The notes: a model not told the origin generated them from the letters alone. 64,000 nt of DNA from Dehalococcoidia bacterium (GCA_025361145.1 JANYAV010000009.1:1-64000); one strand, 5' to 3'; numbered from the stretch's first letter, positions 18,430 through 28,358 are shown. Translations and numbers: made by a program.

Positions 18430-18700
18430 TATGCTAGTTTTCTATTCTTAGCCACACATAAACGGGTAAAACGGTTCATTCTAGCTTCGTTAAAAAAAGT
18501 AATAGCTACATAAATAATAGGCTTTTTTCTTGCCTAAAGGTTAAAAATAGAAAATCTTATATGGGCAAGGTAAAACAAATGTAATACAACCCTCTACCCA
18601 TTTCAACTTGTTTTAATAAACGAATAGTCTAAACTATTGACAATTAATATACAAAAGAGTATAAAACAAACAACACTTAAAATAAACATTTGGAGAGCGC

Positions 18701-19042
18701 ATGAAATGCAGTTATCATCCTAACCAAGAAGCAATGGCTTTTTGTGTGACTTGTGGAAAACCAGTGTGCTCAGAATGCAGCATTCTCCTTCAGGATAATA
18801 AAATGCATTGTAAGCAATGTCTTGTTAATGGTGACGTCCAAATTTATGGCACAAGCTCCTGGGCATGGTGGTTATTACCAACTTTACTGGGAATCGTTGG
18901 CGGGTTAATTGCCTTTTTTGCAAATTCCAACAAGACACACCGGCTCAAATATATAAGGCGAAGTGATTATCTAATCGTTGGACTTATCTCAACCTTAGTT
19001 GTGATTATTTGGTATGCCATAGGATATGATGCGGGATACTGA
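18701..19042 (+). CDS. B-box-like zinc finger membrane protein
   Basis: MKCSYHPNQEAMAFCVTCGKPVCSECS...HCKQC + TM. Confidence 0.75.
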   Translation: MKCSYHPNQEAMAFCVTCGKPVCSECSILLQDNKMHCKQCLVNGDVQIYGTSSWAWWLLPTLLGIVGGLIAFFANSNKTHRLKYIRRSDYLIVGLISTLVVIIWYAIGYDAGY

Positions 19043-19080
19043 TTACTTGAATAATTTAACTCATAAATCGAGAGGGAAAA

Positions 19081-19704
19081 ATGAAATGTTCTTATCATCC
19101 TGATCTGGAAGCAGTTTCAGCTTGCTCTAATTGCGGAAGACTTGTCTGTCAAGATTGTCAATCTATTAATAATGAAAAAAGCTATTGTAAAGCGTGCGCA
19201 GAAAATCTCGCACTAACTCCACAAGATAAAAGAACAACTCTCAACTGGTTTCAAAAGCATTTAAATTGGACATGGGTATTAGCGATAGCTCTTACTTTTA
19301 TCATTGGTGTTATTTTGGGTATTATTTTGGTTTTTACTGGTGCTTATTATAGTATGAGCGAAGCCGAGATCGATGGGTGGGACCGTTTGATAAATATTCT
19401 TATAATGGTGCCTGTTTCTTTATGGGTATTACATCGTAAAAATAGAAGTTGGGGTTGGATATTTTTATCTGGAATATTTGCCCCATTATGGTTATCCAAT
19501 AAAAGAGAGGAATATGTTTTTACTTCTCATTATGGTTCTGCTTTAACTAATCAAGATAGTTGGAAATCGCAATCGGAAACATATTGTCCGTATTGTAATA
19601 AAAGTGTTTCGGCTCATCAATCAAACAATATAGTTGACTATTATTGGTGTTCGAATTGTAATAAGGCTCTGAAACCCAATGATGTCTTTGTGGCCGAAGG
19701 GTAA
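19081..19704 (+). CDS. B-box-like zinc finger membrane protein with C-terminal zinc ribbon
   Basis: MKCSYHPDLEAVSACSNCGRLVCQDC; CPYCNKSVSAHQSNNIVDYYWCSNCNKALKPND. Confidence 0.75.
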   Translation: MKCSYHPDLEAVSACSNCGRLVCQDCQSINNEKSYCKACAENLALTPQDKRTTLNWFQKHLNWTWVLAIALTFIIGVILGIILVFTGAYYSMSEAEIDGWDRLINILIMVPVSLWVLHRKNRSWGWIFLSGIFAPLWLSNKREEYVFTSHYGSALTNQDSWKSQSETYCPYCNKSVSAHQSNNIVDYYWCSNCNKALKPNDVFVAEG

Positions 19705-19716
19705 TAGTTACTAAAA

Positions 19717-20019
19717 TTAATCATCGCCTGCAATATTTCCTCCTATTGATGCCATGAATAAACCTACCCATGATATTAAATAAGGTGCTAGCATAATAAA
19801 GGGGAAATGATGAGTAGAAAACCAAACGATAAAGAATGATGCTGCATACGTAACCGGGGCTAATATAAGACCAACAAAAATAGTCCAAATACCAAATATT
19901 GAGAATAACACGTATAATGTCCAGACAAATGAAATTAACCCCATCACAAACCAAAGAATATATCCGATTACCTGTATGGTTCTCCCTGTGCCGGTTTTGG
20001 CCTTAGATATTAAAGTCAT
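19717..20019 (-). CDS. Small membrane protein
   Basis: GGAGG SD; hydrophobic segments. Confidence 0.55.
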   Translation of the reverse strand: MTLISKAKTGTGRTIQVIGYILWFVMGLISFVWTLYVLFSIFGIWTIFVGLILAPVTYAASFFIVWFSTHHFPFIMLAPYLISWVGLFMASIGGNIAGDD

Positions 20020-20039
20020 ATTTCCTCCAATTTTCGTAT

Positions 20040-20357
20040 CTAGGTCTCTTCTTTTACAGGTTTCCTAATAAATATTACTACCAACATAAAGATAATCCCA
20101 CATATAATATCTATTGGCCGCCACGTTGCCTTCGAAAAGGTTATAGGAAATATTGGATTAAACAATATTGCGATAACAATAAATATCCATGATGCCCAAG
20201 ATTTATTCCATCTATAAGCTAAAACAGCAACTAGAATTGAATCTGCGCAAGTTAACCATCTGAGTAGTTGAAAATAACCGTATGGCAGATCGGTAATTGC
20301 AATAAACAACATAATTGCGACAATCAAACTTGGGATCAGATGTGGTCTCTTTTCCAT
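20040..20357 (-). CDS. Small membrane protein
   Basis: Several hydrophobic helices. Confidence 0.5.
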   Translation of the reverse strand: MEKRPHLIPSLIVAIMLFIAITDLPYGYFQLLRWLTCADSILVAVLAYRWNKSWASWIFIVIAILFNPIFPITFSKATWRPIDIICGIIFMLVVIFIRKPVKEET

Positions 20358-20447
20358 AAAACCTCTATGCTTCTCAACCGAGATCTATTCAACAATGCTG
20401 TGATTTACGCAATACTCCAGTTGCCAGGTTAACCGGTAGAATATCCA

Positions 20448-20612
20448 TTAACTCTTCTTATGTTTTTTAATCTGTGTTATTCCGATTACCAATAATATAG
20501 TTCCAATAATCAGGCCAAGAGGCGCAACGCCATCTCTGAAAAGAATAGCATTAATCAGATTGTCGCCAAGAATGAGGCCACCAATGACTGTGCATATTAT
20601 TCCAACTATCAT
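20448..20612 (-). CDS. 54-aa small hydrophobic protein (not in supplied ORF track)
   Basis: MIVGIICTVIGGLILGDNLINAILFRDGVAPLGLIIGTILLVIGITQIKKHKKS*; SD GGAGGTAATT before ATG. Confidence 0.6.
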   Translation of the reverse strand: MIVGIICTVIGGLILGDNLINAILFRDGVAPLGLIIGTILLVIGITQIKKHKKS

Positions 20613-20821
20613 AATTACCTCCATTCTCTCAATTAAGGTCTATTTAATGCTTTGGATTACTCATGAACAAGATATTCTGGTTTAAATACTTTGAGTCCTA
20701 TTCTAAACTAATATTTATAAGATTAAAAGCGTGAGGGTGTTTCCCATTGGTAGCATATCCGTCATTTAACGCTTTACGCTTCGATTCTGAGTGACTTTAG
20801 AGGTACTTTTAAGGGAGTGAG

Positions 20822-20861
20822 AAAACCTGTTAAAACCTTACTAAACCTTATAAAACCTAAC
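20822..20861. repeat. Four 10-bp iterons AAAACCTNNN
   Basis: AAAACCTGTT AAAACCTTAC TAAACCTTAT AAAACCTAAC. Confidence 0.7.
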
Positions 20862-21072
20862 ATTTTAACGGGCACTAAATAAGCGTGGTCTAGTTATAAT
20901 GTTTGGGACCTGTTGAAGCATGTATAACTTTATCTTTAAAGTATATTTTTAGGGATTTGGACAATGGTACTTATTTGAGCTTTTGCAAACATTAGTCACA
21001 ATTGCGCGTAATTTAATATTCTGGCAGAGTGATAAAAAGTTGACATCTTGAGGTTATAAGCGTCGGAAACGG

Positions 21073-21122
21073 CACATCCCCTAAACCGCGTGTCGTGGGT
21101 CCGACTCCCACCAGGGGCACCA
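21073..21122 (+). repeat. att-like repeat: tRNA 3' half, copy 2
   Basis: Identical to 18093-18142. Confidence 0.85.
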
Positions 21123-21319
21123 GCCTGCAGGTAATAACCAAATTACAAGATACAATAACCAAATCCCTAGAAAAAGAATTCTACAATTAATAATTGTGCC
21201 TAATTTCGGCGGATTTGCATATTTTGACAGAGTATGTTATATTGAAGTAAGTAGATTTAAATCTTGTTTTACAATTTACGATTATACAGGTCGCATGATC
21301 AGGGAAATGGGTTAAGTCT

Positions 21320-21350
21320 AATAGCCGCTCAGAAATGGGCGGTTTTTTTT
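21320..21350 (+). terminator. Intrinsic terminator
   Basis: CCGCTCAGAAATGGGCGG + T8. Confidence 0.65.
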
Positions 21351-21386
21351 GACACAATTTTACTTAAGGTGCTAATATATTAAGTA
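21349..21386 (+). promoter_or_regulatory. Promoter with overlapping candidate MarR operator
   Basis: TTGACA-18nt-TAATAT; inverted repeat TACTTAA (21361-21367)/TTAAGTA (21380-21386). Confidence 0.6.
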
Positions 21387-21409
21387 GCTTAACTATTTTG
21401 AGAGGTTCG

Positions 21410-21856
21410 ATGTTTGATCGAAGAAGCCAAATTGAAGGAATCTTGGAGTGTTTCCAAGCCACCAAGCAGAAAGTTTTTAAAGGTACGCATGTTCTCTCTA
21501 ACCAGAAACTAATTCCCAGTTCTCAATGGATGGTATTGCATATTGTTTATCATAGTGAGGGTTTAGGGATAAAAGAATTATCTCGTATATTGGGAATCAG
21601 CAGCAGCGCAGCCACACAGTTGGTGAATAACCTAGTGAAAAAAGGCACGCTGGTATGCGAGAAAAACCAGGAAGATCGCCGTGCTTTAAAGATACTACTC
21701 ACAAGAAACACTAGGGAGCTCATTGAGAACGCGAGAAGCCAGACTCTTGAGCAGGTGCACTCGATTTTTGACGCTCTAACTGACAAGGAATTACAGCAAT
21801 ATTGCGCATTAAGTAAAAAAATCACCAACTATATCGTGGAGAAACAAGATCGCTAG
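21410..21856 (+). CDS. MarR-family transcriptional regulator
   Basis: LGIKELSRILGISSSAATQLVNNLVKKGTLVCEKNQEDRRALKILLT; ATG 21410 preferred over TTG 21398. Confidence 0.85.
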   Translation: MFDRRSQIEGILECFQATKQKVFKGTHVLSNQKLIPSSQWMVLHIVYHSEGLGIKELSRILGISSSAATQLVNNLVKKGTLVCEKNQEDRRALKILLTRNTRELIENARSQTLEQVHSIFDALTDKELQQYCALSKKITNYIVEKQDR

Positions 21857-21967
21857 ATTCAGGGTGGTATAAGATAGAGTCTACGACATAGTTAATCAAA
21901 CCGCATTTAGACCTATTCTGAAATAAAAATAACACTATGAACTTTGCCAGTTATGCTAGGAGGAGAC

Positions 21968-23422
21968 ATGAAAGCCTGGAAATTAATTTTAGGACCATTA
22001 ATAGTTCTTATTATGACGGTAACTGGGTGCAACTCTGCAAGTAACCAAACTGGCAGCCAGTTTCAACAGACTGAGGTAATACGCGGTGATTTGACGACAA
22101 ACATACGCGGCAGCGGGAAAATTACACTGGCAACGGACGCCAAGCTATCTTTCGGCAGCAGCGGAAAGCTCGTTTTACTAAATCTAAAAGAGGGCGATAA
22201 AGTCACCAGTGGCCAGGTATTGGCTAAAATCGATACCTCCGCTTTAGAAGTTGCTCTAGCCCAGGCCAAAGTAGCCCAGAGCCAAACCCAGGTAACACTA
22301 GCGCAAAGCAAATTGGCTTTGGACCAGGCCAATGTAACAAAAATACAGGCTGAATCCGCGTTAACTACCGCCCAATTTAACCTGGACAGAATCCAGGCAG
22401 TGGGCGATATCAAAGACAAGATTATGAAATTACAGATGTTGATTGCCGCCGCAGAGGTAAATCGTAAACAGGCTTCTGCTACCGGAGATACAGAAGGGTT
22501 CAAATATTTAAACACTTACCTCCTTGAACAGAATGCTGAATTGAACAAAAGGAATGCCGAACTTCAGACATTACTGGGTAACGCCGAATACAGCGGGGTG
22601 ACGTCTTACGAAATCATGGTTTACGATCCCATCGCTAAAAAATATAGCCTGGGGGGACAAACTTACGACCGGTTAGTGGTGGAAGATATACGGGTGAAAA
22701 CACTGGCCGTAGAAGCCGCGCAGAAGGCAGTAGAACAAGCTGGCAACGGAATAATTATGGCCCAAAAAACTATAGATCAGGCCAACGACGGAATTGCTCT
22801 CGCTCAAAAAAATATTGATTACATACAAAAACAGATTAATGATTCTACTATTACCGCTCCTTTCGCTGGGACTATCGCTACCCTTTATTATAAACAAGGG
22901 GACATAATACCCAGCCCAGCTGTGACGCCTCAAACAATAATATATCTGGTAGATACGGACCATCTGGAAGTATCTGCTAACATTGATGAACTGGATTCCC
23001 CTGCGATCCAGGTGGATCAAGATGCCATTATCAATATCAACGCTTTGACTGGTACCACCCTGGAAGGCAAAGTAAGCGCTATTGCCACAATGCCTAACGC
23101 CCAGGCCGCGGCCAGCGGAACAACCGTCTATGTAGTCAAGGTGGCATTTGATGTGCCCCAAGGCCTGGCCGTAAAAACAGGGATGAATGCCAGTGTCAAT
23201 ATTGTTTCTCTAGTACGGAAGAACGTTTTATTACTGCCCAACGATACGATTAAACAAGATAATCAGGGAAACAGCTACGTTCAGATAATGAAAAACCAAA
23301 ATATTACAAAACAGCCAGTGGTGATCGGCGCCCGCCAGGGTAGCCAAACCGAAATAATAAGTGGGCTTAATGAAGGCGATAAAGTGGTAAGCGGAATCGC
23401 CTGGTCTCTGCAAGGGAAATAA
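21968..23422 (+). CDS. HlyD/RND-type efflux adaptor lipoprotein
   Basis: Lipobox VTGCN; GSGKITL..G..G.L....EGDKV..GQVLAKID; SD aggaggag before ATG 21968. Confidence 0.85.
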   Translation: MKAWKLILGPLIVLIMTVTGCNSASNQTGSQFQQTEVIRGDLTTNIRGSGKITLATDAKLSFGSSGKLVLLNLKEGDKVTSGQVLAKIDTSALEVALAQAKVAQSQTQVTLAQSKLALDQANVTKIQAESALTTAQFNLDRIQAVGDIKDKIMKLQMLIAAAEVNRKQASATGDTEGFKYLNTYLLEQNAELNKRNAELQTLLGNAEYSGVTSYEIMVYDPIAKKYSLGGQTYDRLVVEDIRVKTLAVEAAQKAVEQAGNGIIMAQKTIDQANDGIALAQKNIDYIQKQINDSTITAPFAGTIATLYYKQGDIIPSPAVTPQTIIYLVDTDHLEVSANIDELDSPAIQVDQDAIININALTGTTLEGKVSAIATMPNAQAAASGTTVYVVKVAFDVPQGLAVKTGMNASVNIVSLVRKNVLLLPNDTIKQDNQGNSYVQIMKNQNITKQPVVIGARQGSQTEIISGLNEGDKVVSGIAWSLQGK

Positions 23423-23457
23423 ACTATTCTGGATAAGAATAACAAAAGGTGAGAATG

Positions 23458-24138
23458 ATGAAACGTAAAATAATCTTACTAATAATAGTTATAGCAGTGG
23501 TTGCCGCCGGCGCAGTTTTCGGCATCAACTATTTCACACAGAAGTCGCGTTTTGTGACCACTAACAATGCCACTATAGGGGCTCCACTAATCTCCATATC
23601 TTCGCTAGCAGCCGGTCAGGTAGTTGATGTCAAGGTGAGTATTGGAGATAGAGTAACCCTGCAGCAAATTGTAGCTGAAGTTGCGACTCCCCGCTTTTCG
23701 GATAGTGGGTCACACCAGGGATTAAGCGCAACTCCAGGCAGCGGAACTGCAGTTGAAGCCCCTCTTTCAGGCTATGTCGCTGCCGTCTGGACTTACCCAG
23801 GAGCGATTATCGGCGCTGGTTCTCCCATCGTAACCCTTTTTGATGATTCCAAGATCTGGGTGACTGCTAATATTGACGAAAATAAAATAATTAGTATTCG
23901 TCCGGGACAGACAGCTGAGGTAACTGTAGATAGTCTGGGTGGGAAAATATTAAATGGGAAAGTTGAAGCCATCACCCCGGCTACCGCTTCCAGTTTCTCG
24001 CTTTTACCCTCAAGTAATACCTCCGCCAACTTCACCAAAGTATCCCAGGTAGTAGCGGTAAGAATCAGGCTGGATGATACCACTGGACTGTCTTTGATTC
24101 CTGGAAGTTCAGTAGAAGTTAAAATTAATACAAAATAA
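23458..24138 (+). CDS. HlyD-family secretion/efflux adaptor
   Basis: VVDVKVSIGDRVTLQQIVAEV...SGYVAAVWTYPGAIIGAGSPIVTLFD. Confidence 0.8.
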   Translation: MKRKIILLIIVIAVVAAGAVFGINYFTQKSRFVTTNNATIGAPLISISSLAAGQVVDVKVSIGDRVTLQQIVAEVATPRFSDSGSHQGLSATPGSGTAVEAPLSGYVAAVWTYPGAIIGAGSPIVTLFDDSKIWVTANIDENKIISIRPGQTAEVTVDSLGGKILNGKVEAITPATASSFSLLPSSNTSANFTKVSQVVAVRIRLDDTTGLSLIPGSSVEVKINTK

Positions 24139-24159
24139 ATCAATTTTGGGACGATTAAG

Positions 24160-25695
24160 ATGTCTTACCAATCGAAAATAATATTGGTGGCTATCGGCGG
24201 GACTTTCATGATGATGATAGACGCCACCATTGTCAATATAGCCTTACCACACATTCTAGCGGTGTTCAACGATACTATCGATAAAATGCAGTTTGTGACT
24301 TCGGCATACCTGATGGCGATGGCAGTCGGCGCTCCACTGGCTACGTACTTAATGAGTAAATTCGGTGTAAAAAGAATCTATATCAGCTGTCTGATTTTAT
24401 TCCTGATCGGTTCCATGGCTTGCGGTTTCGCCTGGAACACCAACTCACTGATTATATTCCGTATTTTCCAGGGATTCAGCAGCGGTATAATGATGCCGTT
24501 AGCCATGACTCTGATATTTACAAATGTGCCACCTGAAGGCAGGGGAACGGCCATGGGTATTTTTGGTATTCCAATGGTCCTGGCTCCGGCTATAGGAGTT
24601 ACACTGGGTGGATACCTGGTAGAGTATCTAGACTGGCGGTGGTGCTTTTACGTCAACGTTCCTATTGTAATTTTAGCAGTACTTATCAGTATACTCTGGA
24701 TAAAAGATACCCCCAAAGACAGCAAACTACCCTTAGATGTCAAAGGTTTTATCTTCGCCGCGCTGGGTTTTGGAACATTGTTATACACATTAACCTATGC
24801 TCCTACCTGGGGATGGGGTGACGTCCGTACATTAGGCGTACTGACGATAAGCCTGTTATGTTTGATTATCTGGGTAGTAGTGGAGTTAAAAGTTAAAATT
24901 CCATTACTTAATTTGCGAGTATTTAAATATAAAGGATTTTCGCTGGGCACCTTTGTAAGCTTTGTTACTACTATAGGCCTTTACTCAGCCATGCTGTTAT
25001 TGCCTTTGTTTTTACAGACCGTGCGGGGATTGGGCGCTTTTCAGGCTGGTCTGTTAATGATTCCGCAGGCCTTAGGGTCTATGGTAGGAACGCTTATCGG
25101 CGGAAGATTTTATGATAAAGTCGGTCCCCGCCCACCGGTTATAATAGGTTTGTTATTAACCGGATATATAACCTGGCAGCTTTCTGCGCTGGATGTAAAT
25201 ACCCCGAACAGCACTTTTATGTGGTGGATAGCATTTAGAGGCGTTGGCATCGGTCTTTGTATGATGCCGGTAATGACGTTCTCTCTAGCGGAGGTGCCCA
25301 TGGCCTTGACCTCAGCGGCATCTACCATTACTAATGTTTTAAGAAGTGTTTTTGGCGGCCTAGCGACCGCTATCTTCGCCAGCTTGCTGAGTTCGTTTGA
25401 GAAAATCAATTCGGCTGTAATGGTACAGACAGTGACCCCAGATTCGGGGACTGCTTTACAGGTAATATCCACAGCTCAGGTCTACCTGCAAAAAGCAGGG
25501 ATGTCTCTTCAAGCGGCCCATCAACAAGCAATCCTGCTACTTTATCAGATGACTATACTGCGGGCTTACATATTATCTTACGAGAAGGTCTTTATCATCG
25601 GCGCTATAGTGCTTTTTATCGGTATTATCCCAGCACTTTTCCTGTATCATAATGGAAAAGTAAAGAAAGATAAGTCTATAGTACCAATGGAATAG
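24160..25695 (+). CDS. MFS drug transporter, DHA2 (EmrB/QacA) family
   Basis: MMMIDATIVNIALPHI...; WRWCFYVNVPI motif. Confidence 0.9.
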   Translation: MSYQSKIILVAIGGTFMMMIDATIVNIALPHILAVFNDTIDKMQFVTSAYLMAMAVGAPLATYLMSKFGVKRIYISCLILFLIGSMACGFAWNTNSLIIFRIFQGFSSGIMMPLAMTLIFTNVPPEGRGTAMGIFGIPMVLAPAIGVTLGGYLVEYLDWRWCFYVNVPIVILAVLISILWIKDTPKDSKLPLDVKGFIFAALGFGTLLYTLTYAPTWGWGDVRTLGVLTISLLCLIIWVVVELKVKIPLLNLRVFKYKGFSLGTFVSFVTTIGLYSAMLLLPLFLQTVRGLGAFQAGLLMIPQALGSMVGTLIGGRFYDKVGPRPPVIIGLLLTGYITWQLSALDVNTPNSTFMWWIAFRGVGIGLCMMPVMTFSLAEVPMALTSAASTITNVLRSVFGGLATAIFASLLSSFEKINSAVMVQTVTPDSGTALQVISTAQVYLQKAGMSLQAAHQQAILLLYQMTILRAYILSYEKVFIIGAIVLFIGIIPALFLYHNGKVKKDKSIVPME

Positions 25696-25778
25696 GTCAG
25701 CCACTTTCACAACCTGTAAGTATCACAGAGGATGGAGTCTGGTCTTAATATTTCTACCGCTAGAAGGTTAAATTTATC

Positions 25779-26117
25779 TTAACCGGCCTTTTCTGGATGG
25801 TCGTGGTCATGGCAGCTGCAGCCTTCATCTTCACAGGGATCGCCGTATTCGCAGTCGAAGTTATCCAGAGCGGTCAAGTAACCGCCATAGAAACCCATGG
25901 CCATCATGATAAGGTCGTGCATATACATCTTATTTTTACGACCCTTTACCAAACCTGTGCAGAATTGTTCAGTGGCTTCCAGTGATTCCTGAACACGAGC
26001 ATTTTCTTCCTCATCCAGCTTGCATTCCGGATTATTCTCAATGCCCTCACGAAATTCCTTGAGATATTCTTTTATAAAGGGCAAGGTTGCGACGTCTTCA
26101 TCTTTCCATTTACTCAT
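25779..26117 (-). CDS. Hypothetical protein with Cys/His-rich C-terminus
   Basis: CEYGDPCEDEGCSCHDHDHPEKAG. Confidence 0.6.
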   Translation of the reverse strand: MSKWKDEDVATLPFIKEYLKEFREGIENNPECKLDEEENARVQESLEATEQFCTGLVKGRKNKMYMHDLIMMAMGFYGGYLTALDNFDCEYGDPCEDEGCSCHDHDHPEKAG

Positions 26118-26283
26118 TTGTAAAATCCTTCATTTTTATTGATTATTGGCAACAAGAATAGGGTTATATTAAACGATTGATCTGAGCTTGTCAATTTTGA
26201 GGAATAGTAGATTGACTATTGGGGCGTTACCCACTAAAATTTATGTTGGAGAAATAGGGAAAGGGGATAACAAGGAGGCATTC

Positions 26284-26913
26284 ATGGCTAAATTTTCTTT
26301 ACTGCCCAGAGAAGGTCGCTTTTTTGTATTATTTGAGGATAGCGCCGTTAATGCCGCCGAAGTAGCCAAGCAGTTACAGAGCATGCTCTACAGCTGGAAT
26401 AACGTCGACCGGGACGTCAGGAAAATTATTGAACTGGAACATAAGGGCGACGGCTTCACCCACGAGATCATAGCCCTTGTTCACCGCACTTTCGTGACAC
26501 CTTTTGACCGCGAGGACATTGCTCTGCTGGCCCATTCTCTGGATGATATTGTTGACTATATTGAATCGGCCGCCGATGCCATGAATCTCTATAAAATAGA
26601 GGAACCCACCAAGCGTGCCAAAGAACTATCAGATATTATTGTAACCACCACCGAAGAAGTGCGCTGCGCGGTTTCCGAACTAAGGCAGCATGTAGACCTC
26701 AAGAAAATCCTCAAGCGCAGCATGGAAATCAACCGCTTGGAAAACATGGCTGACCAGGTTTACCGCGAAGCCCTCGCCGAGCTTTTCCAGGACTCCAAGG
26801 ACATCCCTTATATCCTGAAATGGCGTGAGATCTACGAATATATGGAAACCGCCACCGACCGATGTGAAGATGTAGCAAACGTACTGGAAGGTGTGGCTCT
26901 GAAGTACGCTTAA
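26284..26913 (+). CDS. DUF47 (PhoU-like) protein
   Basis: FFVLFEDSAVNAAEVAKQL...HKGDGFTHEII...TPFDREDIALLAHSLDDIVDYIE; SD AAGGAGG. Confidence 0.85.
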   Translation: MAKFSLLPREGRFFVLFEDSAVNAAEVAKQLQSMLYSWNNVDRDVRKIIELEHKGDGFTHEIIALVHRTFVTPFDREDIALLAHSLDDIVDYIESAADAMNLYKIEEPTKRAKELSDIIVTTTEEVRCAVSELRQHVDLKKILKRSMEINRLENMADQVYREALAELFQDSKDIPYILKWREIYEYMETATDRCEDVANVLEGVALKYA

Positions 26914-26990
26914 GCGGGTGTGGATGTGGGATAAGATCAATCCGGCTTATTCTTAGTAGTACAGATCACTGCAAAGACTTTATTTGTTGT

Positions 26991-27302
26991 TTATTTCCGG
27001 TAATCAAAGAATCCTTCCAGTATAGTTTCGTAGACTTTGACGGGATCTATGCCATTATCTTTGAGTTTTTTACCGAAACCACCCTTTTTAAAACGTTCAG
27101 CCAGCCAGTTTTCGATCCTGATGGCATTGACTTCATCCTTCATCTGAATAGCCACAAAGATAGTCTCAGCGTAATCCTGTAAAAGTGCCAGTGTAATAAC
27201 CTTGCGTTTGAATTCTGCAGCCAGATCGTCAGTCATAAGGGAGAGCGCCTTATTATAGTTGGCCTCAAGTATACCTAAAATATCCGTTTTCTGGAGCGGC
27301 AT
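26991..27302 (-). CDS. Hypothetical protein
   Basis: Intact ORF. Confidence 0.5.
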   Translation of the reverse strand: MPLQKTDILGILEANYNKALSLMTDDLAAEFKRKVITLALLQDYAETIFVAIQMKDEVNAIRIENWLAERFKKGGFGKKLKDNGIDPVKVYETILEGFFDYRK

Positions 27303-27363
27303 CTTCTTTCTCCTTGCAATAGATATTTCAAGACTAATTTGCGACTACAACTTCTCCCTAAAT

Positions 27364-28203
27364 TCAGGGCTTTCCCAGAAGAATATTATCTATTAACCGC
27401 GTCTTGCCGAACCTGACAACCAGAGAGATCAAGGCGGGCGATTCCGTTTTTTCCAATTCACGCAAAGTCAGAGCGTCCGCGATACTGATATACTCAATTT
27501 TACCCAGAGGGGACTGCTTTATCAAATCCACCATAGCCAGGCGGATTTTGGCGCTATCTCGCTCACCCTCCAACCACAACTTTTTAGCCAGCTCCAAAGA
27601 TTGATTAAGTACAGGGGCCTGTTGACGCTCATCAGGGCTCAGGTAAACGTTACGACTGCTCATTGCCAGGCCATCCACTTCACGCACAGTGGGCACGACG
27701 ATCATTTCCAGATTCATATTAAGATCGACCACCATTTTCCTGATAACCACGCACTGTTGCGCATCCTTTTGGCCGAAGTAGGCACGGGCAGGCTGTACGA
27801 TATTGAAAAGTTTATTGACTACGGTGGAAACACCACGGAAATGACCGGGGCGGACAGCACCTTCCAGACGATCGGTAACCCCATTAACTTCTATCCAGGT
27901 ATTATAACCTTCAGGATACATCTGAGCAGGGGTAGGCAAATAAACAAAATCGGCCTTTTCCTTTTCCAGCAGGGCGAAATCGCGGGGATAGTCGCGCGGG
28001 TAACGGTCGAAATCCTCATTAGGACCGAACTGGGTGGGATTGACAAAAATGCTGACAATCGTATGATCGTTGGCTTCGCGGGAGCGCCTGACCAGTGCAA
28101 GATGCCCCTCGTGCAGATAGCCCATAGTGGGCACGAAACCTACCGATCCCTTTAAAGACCGACGGATCTTTTGCATTTCAACGACTGTCTCAACAATTTG
28201 CAT
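27364..28203 (-). CDS. panC: Pantothenate synthetase
   Basis: GFVPTMGYLHEGHLALVRRS, SIFVNPTQFGPNEDFDRYPRD, FGQKDAQQ. Confidence 0.95.
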   Translation of the reverse strand: MQIVETVVEMQKIRRSLKGSVGFVPTMGYLHEGHLALVRRSREANDHTIVSIFVNPTQFGPNEDFDRYPRDYPRDFALLEKEKADFVYLPTPAQMYPEGYNTWIEVNGVTDRLEGAVRPGHFRGVSTVVNKLFNIVQPARAYFGQKDAQQCVVIRKMVVDLNMNLEMIVVPTVREVDGLAMSSRNVYLSPDERQQAPVLNQSLELAKKLWLEGERDSAKIRLAMVDLIKQSPLGKIEYISIADALTLRELEKTESPALISLVVRFGKTRLIDNILLGKP

Positions 28204-28358
28204 GTGTTTTTCACCAGTTTTTAGTTATTAGTTGAGATAAGATATATCTGGAATAATAGTATAACAATGGAGGAGAGGAGACAAGGGGAAAGATATGATC
28301 TTCAAGCTGCCAGTTTCGAGCTTCAAGTGTTTTCAGAATCTTACTAGAATTAATTAAA

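Larger units (their letters stand above)
18093..21122. mobile_element. ~3-kb integrative element/remnant bounded by tRNA-derived direct repeats
   Basis: 50-bp perfect direct repeats and integrase C-terminal remnant just inside the left repeat. Confidence 0.7.
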
